Shown piece after piece: positions 8,712 through 17,941 of a stretch of 64,000 bases of DNA; within the stretch, counting starts at the first letter, position 1, and every line of letters begins with the position of its first letter. Source of the DNA: Noviherbaspirillum malthae. GTDB lineage: Bacteria > Pseudomonadota > Gammaproteobacteria > Burkholderiales > Burkholderiaceae_D. The position numbers were made by a program, and so were the translations under genes. Location: assembly GCF_015352985.1 (NCBI RefSeq), contig NZ_JACYXF010000001.1, positions 620,001 through 684,000 of the forward strand, written 5' to 3'. The notes beneath the pieces were generated by a model. That model worked only from the letters and a program-made list of their open reading frames with translations, had not been told where the DNA came from and did not search any database.

Positions 8712-9731
8712 ATGTTCCTAGTCCGCCCCGCAGACACGTCGGATATCCCGGCGCTGGAAACCCTGGCCGCCACGGCCACCCCCGGCGTGCACACGCTGCC
8801 GCGCACACGTAAGTCCATCGAAAAGGCGGTCGAACGTTCAAAAGCCTCCTTCGCAAGCCACCCCCAAGCCCCATCCGACGAAACCTACCAATTCGTCCTC
8901 GAAGCACCGGACGGCTCGCTGGCGGGCACTGCATCGATCTCCGCAACAGCCGGCGCCGCAGGCAACTTCTTCGCCTTCCGCAACGACGCACTGAACCAGG
9001 TCTCGCGCGACCTCGACATCAGCCACAGCGTGCATGCGCTGACCCTGTGCTCGGACCTCAGCAGCCATTCCCAGCTCTCCGGCTTCTACCTGCGCAACCG
9101 CAGCAGCGCCGGCCCCGAATCGGCCTTGCTGTCGCGCGCCCGCCTGCTGTTCGCCGCAACAGCGCCGCAGCGTTTCGCCGACAAGTTCTTCGCCTCCATG
9201 TCCGGCCTCACCGATGCCGGCGGCCGTTCGCCGTTCTGGGAAGCGCTCGGCCGCAAATTCTTCCGGATGGATTTCCTCGAGGCGGAGCGCATCATCGAAG
9301 GCGCGCGCAACCGCACCCTGATCGTCGAGCTGATGCCGCATTACCCGGTGTATGTGCCGCTGCTGCCGCAAGAGGCGCAGGCGGCGATGGGTCAGGTGCA
9401 TCCCGACAGCGAACTGCCGTTCCGCATCCTGACGGAAGAGGGCTTCGCGCCGGACGAGTACATTGACATCTTCGACGGCGCCCCGGTGCTGCGCGCCCAC
9501 AAGCATGCGCTGCGTTCCTTCTCCGCATCCGTCGCATGCAGCGCGGCCGCAGGCGAGCCCCATGCGGAGACGGCACTTTGCCTGGTGGCGACGCTGCGCG
9601 AGGAAGGCCTCCGCGCCGTCCTCTGCCGCTGCGGCCTGCATGAGTCCTCCGAACGCGCCGCGCTGCCGCCTGAGGCAATGCGCCGCCTCGGGATCGCCGA
9701 AGGCGATTCCATCCTGTGCGTCACTTTATGA
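8712..9731 (+). CDS. aruF: Arginine N-succinyltransferase, alpha subunit
   Basis: A 339-residue AstA-family acyltransferase, the first of two tandem paralogues. Family motifs include the LCSDLSSHSQLSGFYL region, SPFWEALGRKFFRMDF and LIVELMPHYPVYVPLLP. In Pseudomonas the enzyme is a heteromer of AruF (alpha) and AruG (beta) that transfers succinyl from succinyl-CoA to arginine, the first step of the AST pathway. This copy begins with a shorter N-terminal motif and deviates more than the second, as AruF does. GGAG lies seven bases before the ATG. It heads a tight five-gene operon and overlaps or abuts the next gene. Confidence 0.88.
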   Translation: MFLVRPADTSDIPALETLAATATPGVHTLPRTRKSIEKAVERSKASFASHPQAPSDETYQFVLEAPDGSLAGTASISATAGAAGNFFAFRNDALNQVSRDLDISHSVHALTLCSDLSSHSQLSGFYLRNRSSAGPESALLSRARLLFAATAPQRFADKFFASMSGLTDAGGRSPFWEALGRKFFRMDFLEAERIIEGARNRTLIVELMPHYPVYVPLLPQEAQAAMGQVHPDSELPFRILTEEGFAPDEYIDIFDGAPVLRAHKHALRSFSASVACSAAAGEPHAETALCLVATLREEGLRAVLCRCGLHESSERAALPPEAMRRLGIAEGDSILCVTL

Positions 9732-9739
9732 GGCCGCCC

Positions 9740-10780
9740 ATGCTAGTCGTACGCGCCATCAGGGAACATGATCTGGAAGGCTTGCTGGAACTGGCCATGC
9801 AGGTCGGCCCCGGCATGACCACGCTCAAGCCGGACCGCAAGACGCTGGGCCGGCGGGTCGAGATTGCCTGCGCATCGTTTGCCGGGCAGCTCGCGCCCGA
9901 GCAGCGCGATTATGTATTCGTGATGGAAGATACCGAAACGAAGCGCCTGGTCGGCGTTTGCGCGATCAAGGCCGCGGTCGGCCTGGATGAGCCGTTCTAC
10001 AACTACCGCATCGGCACGCTGGTCCACTCCAGCAGCGAGCTCAGGGTATTTTCGCGCATGGAGACGCTCTACCTGTCGAACGACCTCACCGGCTGTGCCG
10101 AGCTCTGCTCGCTGTTCCTGCACCCGGATTACCGCAGCGGCAGCAATGGCCGGCTGCTGTCGAAATCGCGTTTCCTGTTCATCGCCCAGTTCCCTCAGCT
10201 GTTTCCGGAAAAGCTGATCGCCGAAATGCGCGGCTTCCAGCGCGCCGACGGCAGCTCGCCTTTCTGGGACAGCCTCGGCCGGCATTTCTTCAGGATGGAC
10301 TTCAATCGCGCCGACGATCTCACCAGCCTCGGCCAGAAATCCTTCATCGCCGAGCTCATGCCCAAGCATCCGCTGTATGTCGCCTACCTGCCGGCGGAAG
10401 CGCAGCAAGTCATCGGATTCACGCATGTCGATACCGCGCCGGCGCGCCGCCTGCTGGAACAGGAGGGCATGCACTTCGAGGGCTATGTGGATATCTTCGA
10501 CGCCGGCCCGGTGCTGCAGGCGCGCGTGATCGAACTGCGCGCACTGCGCGAGAGCGAACTTGCGGCCGTCGAGGTGAAGGCCGAACCGGAAAGCGCGGAA
10601 GATGAACCCTTCCTGTTGAGCTGCACGTCGATGGCGGACTTCCGCGTCGCCGCCGCGCGCATCCGGCCGGAAGAAGGGCGCATCGGCCTGACCGAAGCCT
10701 GCAGGCAAGGGCTTGCCGTCGGTGAGGGCGATGCCGTGCGCGCGATGGCGCTCAACCCGAAGAAGGTGCCTCATGCATAG
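9740..10780 (+). CDS. astA: Arginine N-succinyltransferase, beta subunit
   Basis: A 346-residue AstA/AruG protein. It opens with LVVRAIREHDLEGLLELA and GPGMTTLKPD, as classical AstA does, and carries CSLFLHPDYRSGSNGRLLSKSR (read in two parts), SPFWDSLGRHFFRMDF and FIAELMPKHPLYVAYLP. With the gene before it, it forms the succinyltransferase that commits arginine to the AST route. The ATG at 9740 is six bases after GAGG; an ATG at 9728 overlaps the previous stop (ATGA) and is an alternative. The 3' end overlaps astD by eight bases, which points to translational coupling. Confidence 0.92.
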   Translation: MLVVRAIREHDLEGLLELAMQVGPGMTTLKPDRKTLGRRVEIACASFAGQLAPEQRDYVFVMEDTETKRLVGVCAIKAAVGLDEPFYNYRIGTLVHSSSELRVFSRMETLYLSNDLTGCAELCSLFLHPDYRSGSNGRLLSKSRFLFIAQFPQLFPEKLIAEMRGFQRADGSSPFWDSLGRHFFRMDFNRADDLTSLGQKSFIAELMPKHPLYVAYLPAEAQQVIGFTHVDTAPARRLLEQEGMHFEGYVDIFDAGPVLQARVIELRALRESELAAVEVKAEPESAEDEPFLLSCTSMADFRVAAARIRPEEGRIGLTEACRQGLAVGEGDAVRAMALNPKKVPHA

Positions 10781-12236
10781 TCATTACCTGAATGGACAAT
10801 GGATCGCAGGCGAAGGCCAGCCGCTGCAGGTGATCGATCCCTCTACCGGCAGCATGATCTGGACCGGCGCCGAAGCCACGGCGGACGAGGTGGATGCCGC
10901 CTGCAGGTCGGCGCGCGCCGCCTTCGAACCCTGGGCGCTGAAGCCGCTGGAAGATCGCATTGCCGTCTGCCGGCGCTTCCGCGACTTGCTCAAGCAGGAG
11001 ACCGAAACGCTGGCCGCGCTCATCTCCCGGGAAGTCGGCAAGCCGCTGTGGGAAGCGCGCACCGAAGTCGCGAGCATGGCCGGCAAGATCGATATCTCGG
11101 TGCTGGCCTACGGCGCGCGCACCGGCGAAAGCATGACCACGGTCGCCGACGGCAACGCAGTATTGCGGCACCGACCGCATGGCGTGTTCGGAATATTCGG
11201 GCCGTACAACTTTCCCGGCCACCTGCCCAACGGGCATATCGTGCCGGCGCTGATCGCGGGCAATACCGTTGTCTTCAAACCCAGCGAATATGCGCCGCAG
11301 ACTGCCATCCTGACCGTACGGTTGTGGAACGAGGCCGGCCTGCCTCCCGGCGTGCTGAACCTCGTCAACGGCGGCCGCGATACCGGCGCGGCCCTTGCCG
11401 GGAATGCGGAACTCGACGGCATCCTGTTCACCGGCAGTTACCGGACCGGCGCTCTGCTGCATCGGCAGTACGCCGGCCAGCCGGGCAAGATGCTGGCGCT
11501 GGAAATGGGCGGCAACAATCCGCTGGTTGCCTGGGACGTGGAGCAGATCGATGCCGCGGTTCACCATGCCGTCTTTTCCGCCTTCGTCAGCGCCGGCCAG
11601 CGCTGCACCTGCGCCCGCCGCCTGATTGTCGAAGACTCGCCGCGCGGACAGATGCTGCTCGAGCGGCTGGTTGAGGTGAGCGGAAAAATCGGCGTGGGGC
11701 GCCATGATGCGACGCCTGCGCCTTTCATGGGGCCGGTGGTCTCCGCGCGTGTTGCCGGTCAGCTGCTGCAGGCGCAGACAGACCTGCTTGCGCGCGGCGG
11801 CCGCAGCTTGCTTGAAATGCGTTCGCTGCAGCAGGGCACCGGCTTTCTCAGTCCCGGCATCGTCGACGTGACCGAGGCGAACAATGTGCCGGACGAGGAA
11901 TGGTTCGGCCCCCTGCTGCAGGTAATCCGGGTACGCGACTTCGACGATGCGATACGCGCCGCCAATGCGACGCAGTACGGCCTCGCCGCCGGCCTGCTTT
12001 CAGAGAACGAAGCGCTGTGGCAGCGTTTCAGGGTGCGCATGCGCGCGGGTATCGTCAACTGGAACCGTCCCACCACCGGCGCCGCCAGCACGGCGCCGTT
12101 CGGCGGCGTCGGCAATTCCGGCAACCACCGGCCGAGCGCCTATTACGCCTCTGATTACTGCGCCTATCCGGTTGCATCGATTGAAAGCAGCCGGCTTGAA
12201 TTGCCAAAGCAGCTGTCGCCCGGCCTGCTGTTCTGA
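10773..12236 (+). CDS. astD: N-succinylglutamate 5-semialdehyde dehydrogenase
   Basis: A 487-residue aldehyde dehydrogenase, the usual AstD length. It starts with HYLNGQWIAGEGQPL and has GVFGIFGPYNFPGHLPNGH, the AstD-type substrate and cofactor loop, the catalytic Cys278 in SAGQRCTCARR and the glutamate in LEMGGNNP. It oxidises succinylglutamate semialdehyde to succinylglutamate. The start lies inside the end of astA (overlap of eight bases). It precedes astB after 33 bases. Pathway context makes the specific assignment firm. Confidence 0.93.
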   Translation: MHSHYLNGQWIAGEGQPLQVIDPSTGSMIWTGAEATADEVDAACRSARAAFEPWALKPLEDRIAVCRRFRDLLKQETETLAALISREVGKPLWEARTEVASMAGKIDISVLAYGARTGESMTTVADGNAVLRHRPHGVFGIFGPYNFPGHLPNGHIVPALIAGNTVVFKPSEYAPQTAILTVRLWNEAGLPPGVLNLVNGGRDTGAALAGNAELDGILFTGSYRTGALLHRQYAGQPGKMLALEMGGNNPLVAWDVEQIDAAVHHAVFSAFVSAGQRCTCARRLIVEDSPRGQMLLERLVEVSGKIGVGRHDATPAPFMGPVVSARVAGQLLQAQTDLLARGGRSLLEMRSLQQGTGFLSPGIVDVTEANNVPDEEWFGPLLQVIRVRDFDDAIRAANATQYGLAAGLLSENEALWQRFRVRMRAGIVNWNRPTTGAASTAPFGGVGNSGNHRPSAYYASDYCAYPVASIESSRLELPKQLSPGLLF

Positions 12237-12269
12237 CCGAGCACATGCAATGAAAATGCAAGGAGCATC

Positions 12270-13610
12270 ATGAAGAATGCACGCGAATACAATTTCGACG
12301 GACTGGTCGGCCCGTCGCACAACTATGCAGGGCTGTCCTTCGGCAATGTTGCGTCCTTCAGCAATGTCAAGAGCGCGTCCAATCCGAAGCAGGCGGCGCT
12401 GCAGGGCCTGGCCAAGATGCGCTCGCTGGCCGCGCGCGGCTTTGCGCAGGCCCTGCTGCCGCCGCAGATGCGTCCCAGCTTCCGGCTGCTGCGCGGCATC
12501 GGCTTTACCGGAAGCGATGCGGACGTGATCACGAAAGCATACCGTGAGGCGCCCGTCATCCTGGCCAGTGCCTATTCCGCTTCGCCGATGTGGACGGCGA
12601 ATGCCGCCACCGTCAGTCCGTCGGCCGATACCGCCGACGCCCGCGTGCATTTCACCGTGGCCAACCTGAACAACAAGCTGCACCGCTCCTATGAGCATGT
12701 GCAAACCGAAAGGACGCTGCGCGCACTATTCGGCGACGAGCGGCACTTTGCGGTGCATGAGGCGCTGCCGTCGACGCCGGCCTTCGGCGATGAAGGCGCG
12801 GCCAACCATACCAGGCTGTGCGCCGGCCATGGCAGCCCCGGCGTCGAACTGTTCGTCTACGGCCGCGTCGAGTTCGACCCGGATGCGCCCGCGCCGCAGC
12901 ACTACCCGGCAAGGCAGACGCTGGAGGCGAGCCAGGCCGTGGCCCGCCTGCACGGCCTGGACGGTACGCGTACCGTATTTGCCCAGCAGGCCCCGGACAC
13001 CGTCGACCAGGGTGTGTTCCACAACGACGTGATCGCGGTCGGCAACGATGACGTACTGTTCTATCACCAGCGCGCTTTCCTGGACGAGCATGGAACGCTG
13101 CACGCCCTGCGCCGTGCGATGGCAAATGTCCATGCGGAATTGCGCGCGGTGCGCGTCGACTCATCCGAAGTGTCGGTCGCCGATGCGGTATCGAGCTACC
13201 TGTTCAACAGCCAGCTGCTGAGCAAGCCCGACGGCCGCATGGCGCTGGTGGTGCCGCAGGAGTGTCATGAAAATCCGGCGGTATCGCGCTACCTGCAGAA
13301 GCTCACGGCGAGCGGCGGTCCGATCGACGAGCTGATCAGCTTCGACCTGCGCCAGAGCATGCGCAACGGCGGCGGCCCCGCCTGCCTGCGCCTGCGCGTC
13401 TCGCTGACGGACGAGGAAGCCGGGGCGATGCATCAGGGCGTGGTGATGACGGATGCTCTTCATGCCCGCCTGGTCGCCTGGGTGGAAAAGCATTACCGCG
13501 ACCGACTCAGCCCCGCCGATCTCGGCGACCCGGCGCTGGCGATCGAGGTGCAGACGGCGCTGGACGAGCTCACCGGCATCCTCGGTTTGCCCGGTTTATA
13601 TGAATTCTGA
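12270..13610 (+). CDS. astB: N-succinylarginine dihydrolase
   Basis: A 446-residue AstB, matching the family length. The N-terminus, [21 protein letters not shown], is diagnostic in its first part. [22 protein letters not shown] and a cysteine near the C-terminus ([11 protein letters not shown]) fit the amidinotransferase-fold active site. The enzyme releases two ammonia and one CO2 from succinylarginine to give succinylornithine. AAGGAG lies seven bases before the ATG. It is the fourth gene of the operon. Confidence 0.95.
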   Translation: MKNAREYNFDGLVGPSHNYAGLSFGNVASFSNVKSASNPKQAALQGLAKMRSLAARGFAQALLPPQMRPSFRLLRGIGFTGSDADVITKAYREAPVILASAYSASPMWTANAATVSPSADTADARVHFTVANLNNKLHRSYEHVQTERTLRALFGDERHFAVHEALPSTPAFGDEGAANHTRLCAGHGSPGVELFVYGRVEFDPDAPAPQHYPARQTLEASQAVARLHGLDGTRTVFAQQAPDTVDQGVFHNDVIAVGNDDVLFYHQRAFLDEHGTLHALRRAMANVHAELRAVRVDSSEVSVADAVSSYLFNSQLLSKPDGRMALVVPQECHENPAVSRYLQKLTASGGPIDELISFDLRQSMRNGGGPACLRLRVSLTDEEAGAMHQGVVMTDALHARLVAWVEKHYRDRLSPADLGDPALAIEVQTALDELTGILGLPGLYEF

Positions 13611-13629
13611 ACCGGTGACACGAGTGACC

Positions 13630-14643
13630 ATGGATGATCAATCTCGCCGCTGTGAAGCAAACCAGGCCGCAGCAGTACAGGCTCTGGCGGCTGGAGATCT
13701 TGCGCATCTCGCGCAGGCATTTGCGGATGCCGGATGCACGGTCGGGCTTCCGGCTCCCGGCATGCTGCAGCTGAGCCCTCCTTCCGCCGGAAAGCAGGCC
13801 ATGCGGCTGCTGCTGTCGGTCGGCATCCACGGCGACGAAACGGCGCCGATAGAAATCCTGAGCCGGATACTGCACGACCTGGCGCAGGCACCGGGCCGGC
13901 TCGCACCAAATCTTGAACTGATGCTGGCGGTCGGCAACATGGATGCGATCGCTGCCGGCAGGCGCTTCGTCGAAGCCGATCTCAACCGCATGTTCCGCGA
14001 TGAGCGGGGCGACCTCGAAGGAACCGCCGAAGCCCGGCGCGCCGACGAGATCATGCGGGCAACAGCGCAATTCTTCGACGGGGGAAGAGAAAATTGGCAC
14101 CTCGACCTGCACACCGCGATCCGGCCGTCGCACTATCCCGCCTTCGCCGTCGTGCCGGATGCCATTCCCGCGCCGGCCAAGCGCGCCTTGCTCGGCTGCC
14201 TCGGTGCCGGCGGCATCGAAGCCGCGATATTGAATTCCGCCTCGGCCGGCACATTCAGCGCCTGCACCGCCGAGCGTTTCGGCGCGGTGTCGGCAACGGT
14301 CGAGCTGGGCCAGATCGGCAGGTTCGGCTGCAATGACCTCGAACGTTTCTCTGCAGCGTCCGGGATGATTGACGCTTTCCTGACGGCCGGCGTCCCGCCC
14401 TCGGGTGCGCCGCCGGCCGTATTTCGCGTCGCGCAGCAGCTGGTCAAGCACAGTGCCGACTTCCGCATGGCCTTCGACCGGACTACCTGGAATTTCACGA
14501 AGATGCAGCCCGGTGAGCTGATCGCCGAGGATGGCGATGTGGTTTATCGGGTGGGCAGCGAACCGGAGTATGTGGTCTTTCCCAATCCGGATGTGCGTCC
14601 GGGTCTGAGGGCCGGCTTGATGGTGGTGGAGAGCGACATCTGA
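13630..14643 (+). CDS. astE: Succinylglutamate desuccinylase
   Basis: A 337-residue zinc carboxypeptidase-like hydrolase (AstE/AspA family). The zinc ligands lie in GIHGDETAPIEIL (His and Glu) and in WHLDLHTAIRPSHYPAF (the second His); ATVELGQIGRFG carries the catalytic glutamate. It splits succinylglutamate into succinate and glutamate, the last AST step. The start is uncertain: the ATG at 13630 gives the usual length, while an in-frame ATG at 13600 overlaps astB and a GTG at 13624 is also possible. None has a strong ribosome-binding site. It ends the operon; astC (succinylornithine transaminase) is absent from this window. Confidence 0.92.
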   Translation: MDDQSRRCEANQAAAVQALAAGDLAHLAQAFADAGCTVGLPAPGMLQLSPPSAGKQAMRLLLSVGIHGDETAPIEILSRILHDLAQAPGRLAPNLELMLAVGNMDAIAAGRRFVEADLNRMFRDERGDLEGTAEARRADEIMRATAQFFDGGRENWHLDLHTAIRPSHYPAFAVVPDAIPAPAKRALLGCLGAGGIEAAILNSASAGTFSACTAERFGAVSATVELGQIGRFGCNDLERFSAASGMIDAFLTAGVPPSGAPPAVFRVAQQLVKHSADFRMAFDRTTWNFTKMQPGELIAEDGDVVYRVGSEPEYVVFPNPDVRPGLRAGLMVVESDI

Positions 14644-14713
14644 GCAGGGCGGGAAAATTTGCTTGATTTGCTGCGTCTTCCCTTCCTTCTCCAGCAGGCG
14701 GGGGCGTAGGCAG

Positions 14714-14771
14714 GGTTTCGCAAACCACGGGTTTGCGCTGCCGTAGCCGACCTGGCTTGCAAGCCAGGTCG
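14714..14771. repeat. Two-hairpin repeat, second family, copy b
   Basis: Two hairpins in 58 bases: CGCAAACC / GGTTTGCG (14719-14726 and 14730-14737), then a perfect 24-base palindrome (14748-14771), joined by CTGCCGTAGC. It matches the minus strand of 8501-8553 and a decayed copy at 39349-39409. It is followed by the GC-rich hairpin at 14844-14867. Confidence 0.7.
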
Positions 14772-14843
14772 TGGGACGCAGCCAGGGAAGGGGATCAGGG
14801 GGGCTTGTCAAGCCGCCCTTCGGCACTATCACCCTCACCCCAA

Positions 14844-14867
14844 CCCTCTCCCGCTTGCGGGAGAGGG
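14844..14867. repeat. GC-rich perfect hairpin repeat
   Basis: Eleven-base arms (ccctctcccgc and complement) around TT, the same unit as at 2252-2277. It lies between the convergent astE and the endonuclease III-like gene. No T-run follows on either strand. Confidence 0.7.
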
Positions 14868-14917
14868 AGTGAAAGACCAATGCACCTGGCTTTGCCGAGA
14901 AATTTCTTCGGATTTGC

Positions 14918-15583
14918 CTAGCGATGCGCTTCCACGCCGACCTGCTGGCACATGTCCAGCACCGGACAGGTCGAGCAATGCGGCCGGCTGCCGGTGCAGA
15001 TGTGATTGCCGAAGGGCACCAGCAGGCGGTTGATCTCGATCCAGTAGGGGCGGGGGAGCTGGGCTTCCAGCGCCAGCAGGGATTTCTCGGGCGTGGATGC
15101 CTTCACATAGCCCCAGCGCCCGGTCACGCGATGCACGTGCACATCCACGCTGATGAACGGCTCTCCGCAGGCGATGCCGAGCACGAGATTGGCACACTTC
15201 GGTCCGACGCCCGCAAACGACAGCAGCACCTCGCGGTCGCACGGCAGTTCGCCGCCGAACTCGTCCCGCACGCGCTGCGCAATGGCAAGAATCTGGCTTG
15301 CCTTGCGTTCATGGAAGGTGCTCGCGCCGATCAGCGCATCGAGTTCTTCGTAGCTCAGTTCGCACATCGCGGCCGGCGTACGGGCGCGTTCGAACAGCTT
15401 GCGCGATACCGGCAGCGTGGTTTCGTCAAAGGTGCGAATGGAAATGATGCAGGCCACCAGCTGCTCGAAGGCGGTGGTGAAGCCTTCCTCTGCCAGCTGG
15501 AAGAGCGCGGCCTTCGGCCATGGCTCGACGGCGGTCCGGATGCGCCTGACCGCCACGCTGATGTCAAAGGGCTGTTTCTCCAT
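14918..15583 (-). CDS. Endonuclease III-like DNA glycosylase/lyase (paralogue)
   Basis: A 221-residue HhH-GPD protein. The helix-hairpin-helix is SFAGVGPKCANLVLG with the catalytic lysine Lys129, the catalytic aspartate is Asp147 in ISVDVHVHRV, and a C-terminal [4Fe-4S] cluster has C-x6-C-x2-C-x5-C spacing. All core catalytic parts of endonuclease III are present. The lesion-recognition loop differs: the usual AQATD near residue 45 is replaced by SIRTFD, so its damage preference may differ. A canonical nth is encoded at 61351-62001. GGAGG stands eight bases before the ATG. It lies downstream of the CheY-like gene on the same strand, 36 bases away. Confidence 0.85.
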   Translation of the reverse strand: MEKQPFDISVAVRRIRTAVEPWPKAALFQLAEEGFTTAFEQLVACIISIRTFDETTLPVSRKLFERARTPAAMCELSYEELDALIGASTFHERKASQILAIAQRVRDEFGGELPCDREVLLSFAGVGPKCANLVLGIACGEPFISVDVHVHRVTGRWGYVKASTPEKSLLALEAQLPRPYWIEINRLLVPFGNHICTGSRPHCSTCPVLDMCQQVGVEAHR

Positions 15584-15619
15584 GAGGCCGACCTCCGTTC
15601 CTGTCAGGCCTGAATCGTT

Positions 15620-16012
15620 CTAGCGCGCTGCAGTTTTCCTGTGCCGCACGCATTTCCCGATCGCATCCATGACCTTCATCGCATTGAAAGGTTTGACGAC
15701 GAAACCCGCCGCGCCGGCTTCCAGCGATTTCTGGACGTTCTCCAGCGTGGGCAGGGCGCTGACGATGATGATACCGACATCCGGCGCGCCTTCCTTGATC
15801 TTGCGCGCGGCTTCGTGTCCCGACAGCTTCGGCATCTCGATGTCGAGGAAGGCGATATCCGGCTGATGCAGCAGGCAAAGCTCCACAGCCCTTTCGCCGT
15901 CGTGGGCTTCGCCGAGCACGCTGTAGTCGTGTTCCCGCAGGAGCAGGCGCAACACGCTGCAGGTTGTGCTGTCATCATCGGCAATGATGATTTTCAGATC
16001 TTTCGCCGGCAT
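15620..16012 (-). CDS. Single-domain response regulator (CheY-like)
   Basis: A 130-residue receiver domain with no output domain. The acidic pocket is Asp12-Asp13, the phosphoacceptor Asp57 (AFLDIEMP), the switch serine Ser85 (IIIVSALP) and the conserved lysine Lys107 (VVKPF), so it should be phosphorylatable. Such proteins relay phosphate or bind protein targets. It begins six bases after the stop of the hybrid kinase at 16019, so the two are probably co-transcribed, and the kinase's HPt domain is the obvious phosphodonor. Confidence 0.9.
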   Translation of the reverse strand: MPAKDLKIIIADDDSTTCSVLRLLLREHDYSVLGEAHDGERAVELCLLHQPDIAFLDIEMPKLSGHEAARKIKEGAPDVGIIIVSALPTLENVQKSLEAGAAGFVVKPFNAMKVMDAIGKCVRHRKTAAR

Positions 16013-16018
16013 GGAATG

Positions 16019-17941
16019 TCAGTTCCGCATGGACTGGAGTTTGGCGTCGATGCGCCGGTACTCGGCTTCAATGCTTTCCATCCGTGCCGGAAAGTCGTCG
16101 AGCGTGCCGGCCTTGGCGGCGCTTTCGAGATCGCGGCACAGCGCGGACAGCGCGCTTGCCCCGATCGAGGCGCTGCTGCCGCCGAGCGCATGCGCCACCT
16201 TGGCCAGGCGGGCACTGTCGCCCGCCGCCTGCGCCTCGCGCATGGCCGCGATGCGCGGCGGACTGTCGTTGCGATAGAGCGCAGCCAGGTCTGCGAAGTC
16301 GGCGCCGAACATGTCCCTGACCATGTCCAGTTCGTCGCCAGCCCCGGTGCCGGGGGCTTCCGCCGGCAAGGCACGCGGCATCCAACGCACCAGCATGTCC
16401 TTCAGCGTCTGGGGGCGGATCGGCTTGGACAGGAAATCGTTCATGCCTGCGGCCGCGCACTTGTCGCGCTCGTCCTGCGTCGTGCAGGCGGTCAGGGCGA
16501 TGACGGGCACATGCTTGACCGGGCCGTCGAGCCGGCGGATCAGGCCGGTCGCCTGGAAACCGTCGAGGACCGGCATGTCGCAATCCATCAGGATCAGGTC
16601 GTAGGCGCCGTCGCGCTGCATGTCGACCGCTTCCTGGCCGTCGCAGGCGACATCGGCGCGGCAGCCGATCTTTTCCAGCATGCGGATGGCCACCTGCCTG
16701 TTGACCGGGTTGTCGTCGGCCAGCAGCACGCGCTGGCCTTCGAGGGAGGGTGCCGACTCTGCGGCATCCTGCGCCCGCGGCGCGTAAGTCTGTGCCGCCG
16801 CATGTTCGGTGATGAGGCCGGCGAGCCTGAATGCGGCATGCATCAGCGCCGCATCGGGCATGGCCTGCGTGATGACGGCATCGAAACCGTCATGGCGGAG
16901 CCGTTCCGCTTCCTTTGCATCGGCGGCCAGCACGCCGATGCCGCGCTTCGCATGGCCGGGTTCGCTGCGTACTGCGGCGCGCAGCGTGCCGGCGTCGATG
17001 CCCTGCACCGACGAGGCAAGCAGCAGGAATGCATGGGGAATGCCTTCGGCTGCGGACCGTTGCAGCGCCTGCATGCCGGCGGCAATGCTGTCTGCGGTCT
17101 CGATATGCGCGCCCGTTTGGACGAGCGGCGCCAGCGTTGCATTCCAGCGGTCGGCATCATCATCGAGCAGCAGGATGCGCATGCCGGCAACGGTGCCGGC
17201 GGCGTGCGGAATATCGAGCAGCAGACGGAAGTCGGCCCCGCGGCGGGGCGCGCAGTCGACGCTGATGCTGCCGCCCATCAGGCGCGCGAGGCGCACGCAC
17301 AGCGCCAGTTCGACGGCATTCTTTCCATGCACCTTGAGCGCCGCCATGCCGGTGCGCAGCGGCTGGTTGAGCGCCGAGGTCAGCTGTTCCCCGGCCTGCG
17401 ACGGGCCGCTGGCGTGAACGGCCATGCGCAGCTTGCCGATGCCGCCGTCGAGGTTCATCTCATGCCTGACCGTGATCTCGCCATGGTCGGCGATGCGGAT
17501 GGCGGTATTGACGAGGATGCCGACGACCTGACGCAGGCGCGCCGGATCGCCGACCAGCAGGGCCGTCTGCGGATAGCTTACCGTCAGGCGCAGGCCTTTC
17601 TCGGCGGCGGACGTCTGCGTTTCGTCGCAGGCGGCATGCAGCACCGACAGGAGATCGAAGGGCGTGCGGGTCAGGCTGAACTGATTCGATTCCAGCAGCG
17701 ATAGGTCGACGATGCGCTCGATCACTTCGAGCAGGGTGTCGACGCTGTTCTGGGCCACCCGCGCATACTCGTGCTGGGCGTCGGTGAGATCGGTCTCCAG
17801 CAGCAGTTCCAGCATGCCGACGATGCCGTTCATCGACGTGCGGATGTCATGGTTCATGTCGGCCAGCAGGCTCCCCATCGCCACGGTGGTGAGATCGCCG
17901 CCTGCGGCAGCGGAGTGGGGTGTCCTGTCATCGGTCTGCAT
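16019..17941 (-). CDS. Sensorless hybrid histidine kinase with eroded ATP site, two receivers and HPt
   Basis: A 640-residue soluble protein with no membrane segment or sensor domain. Order of parts: a DHp helix pair with phospho-acceptor His31 (NHDIRTSMNGIVGM); an ATPase-like region (about 120-265) in which the N, G1 and G2 boxes do not match (ILVNTAIRIAD, ASGPSQ in place of DxGxG, KNAVEL in place of GTGLGL); a degenerate receiver (about 265-390) with no phosphoacceptor aspartate; a canonical receiver (about 405-520, Asp453 in ILMDCDMP); and a C-terminal HPt with His584 (VAHALGGSSAS). The start at 17941 follows AGGAAAGG; an ATG at 17998 is an alternative. It is likely a phosphorelay hub or phosphatase rather than an ordinary kinase. 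Co-directional with the CheY-like gene; divergent from the coiled-coil gene. Confidence 0.85.
   Translation of the reverse strand: MQTDDRTPHSAAAGGDLTTVAMGSLLADMNHDIRTSMNGIVGMLELLLETDLTDAQHEYARVAQNSVDTLLEVIERIVDLSLLESNQFSLTRTPFDLLSVLHAACDETQTSAAEKGLRLTVSYPQTALLVGDPARLRQVVGILVNTAIRIADHGEITVRHEMNLDGGIGKLRMAVHASGPSQAGEQLTSALNQPLRTGMAALKVHGKNAVELALCVRLARLMGGSISVDCAPRRGADFRLLLDIPHAAGTVAGMRILLLDDDADRWNATLAPLVQTGAHIETADSIAAGMQALQRSAAEGIPHAFLLLASSVQGIDAGTLRAAVRSEPGHAKRGIGVLAADAKEAERLRHDGFDAVITQAMPDAALMHAAFRLAGLITEHAAAQTYAPRAQDAAESAPSLEGQRVLLADDNPVNRQVAIRMLEKIGCRADVACDGQEAVDMQRDGAYDLILMDCDMPVLDGFQATGLIRRLDGPVKHVPVIALTACTTQDERDKCAAAGMNDFLSKPIRPQTLKDMLVRWMPRALPAEAPGTGAGDELDMVRDMFGADFADLAALYRNDSPPRIAAMREAQAAGDSARLAKVAHALGGSSASIGASALSALCRDLESAAKAGTLDDFPARMESIEAEYRRIDAKLQSMRN

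Noticed and set aside
15641..17704. A 687-residue open frame antisense to the hybrid kinase
   Set aside because: Arg/Gly/His-rich shadow of a real gene whose receiver and HPt motifs are clear.
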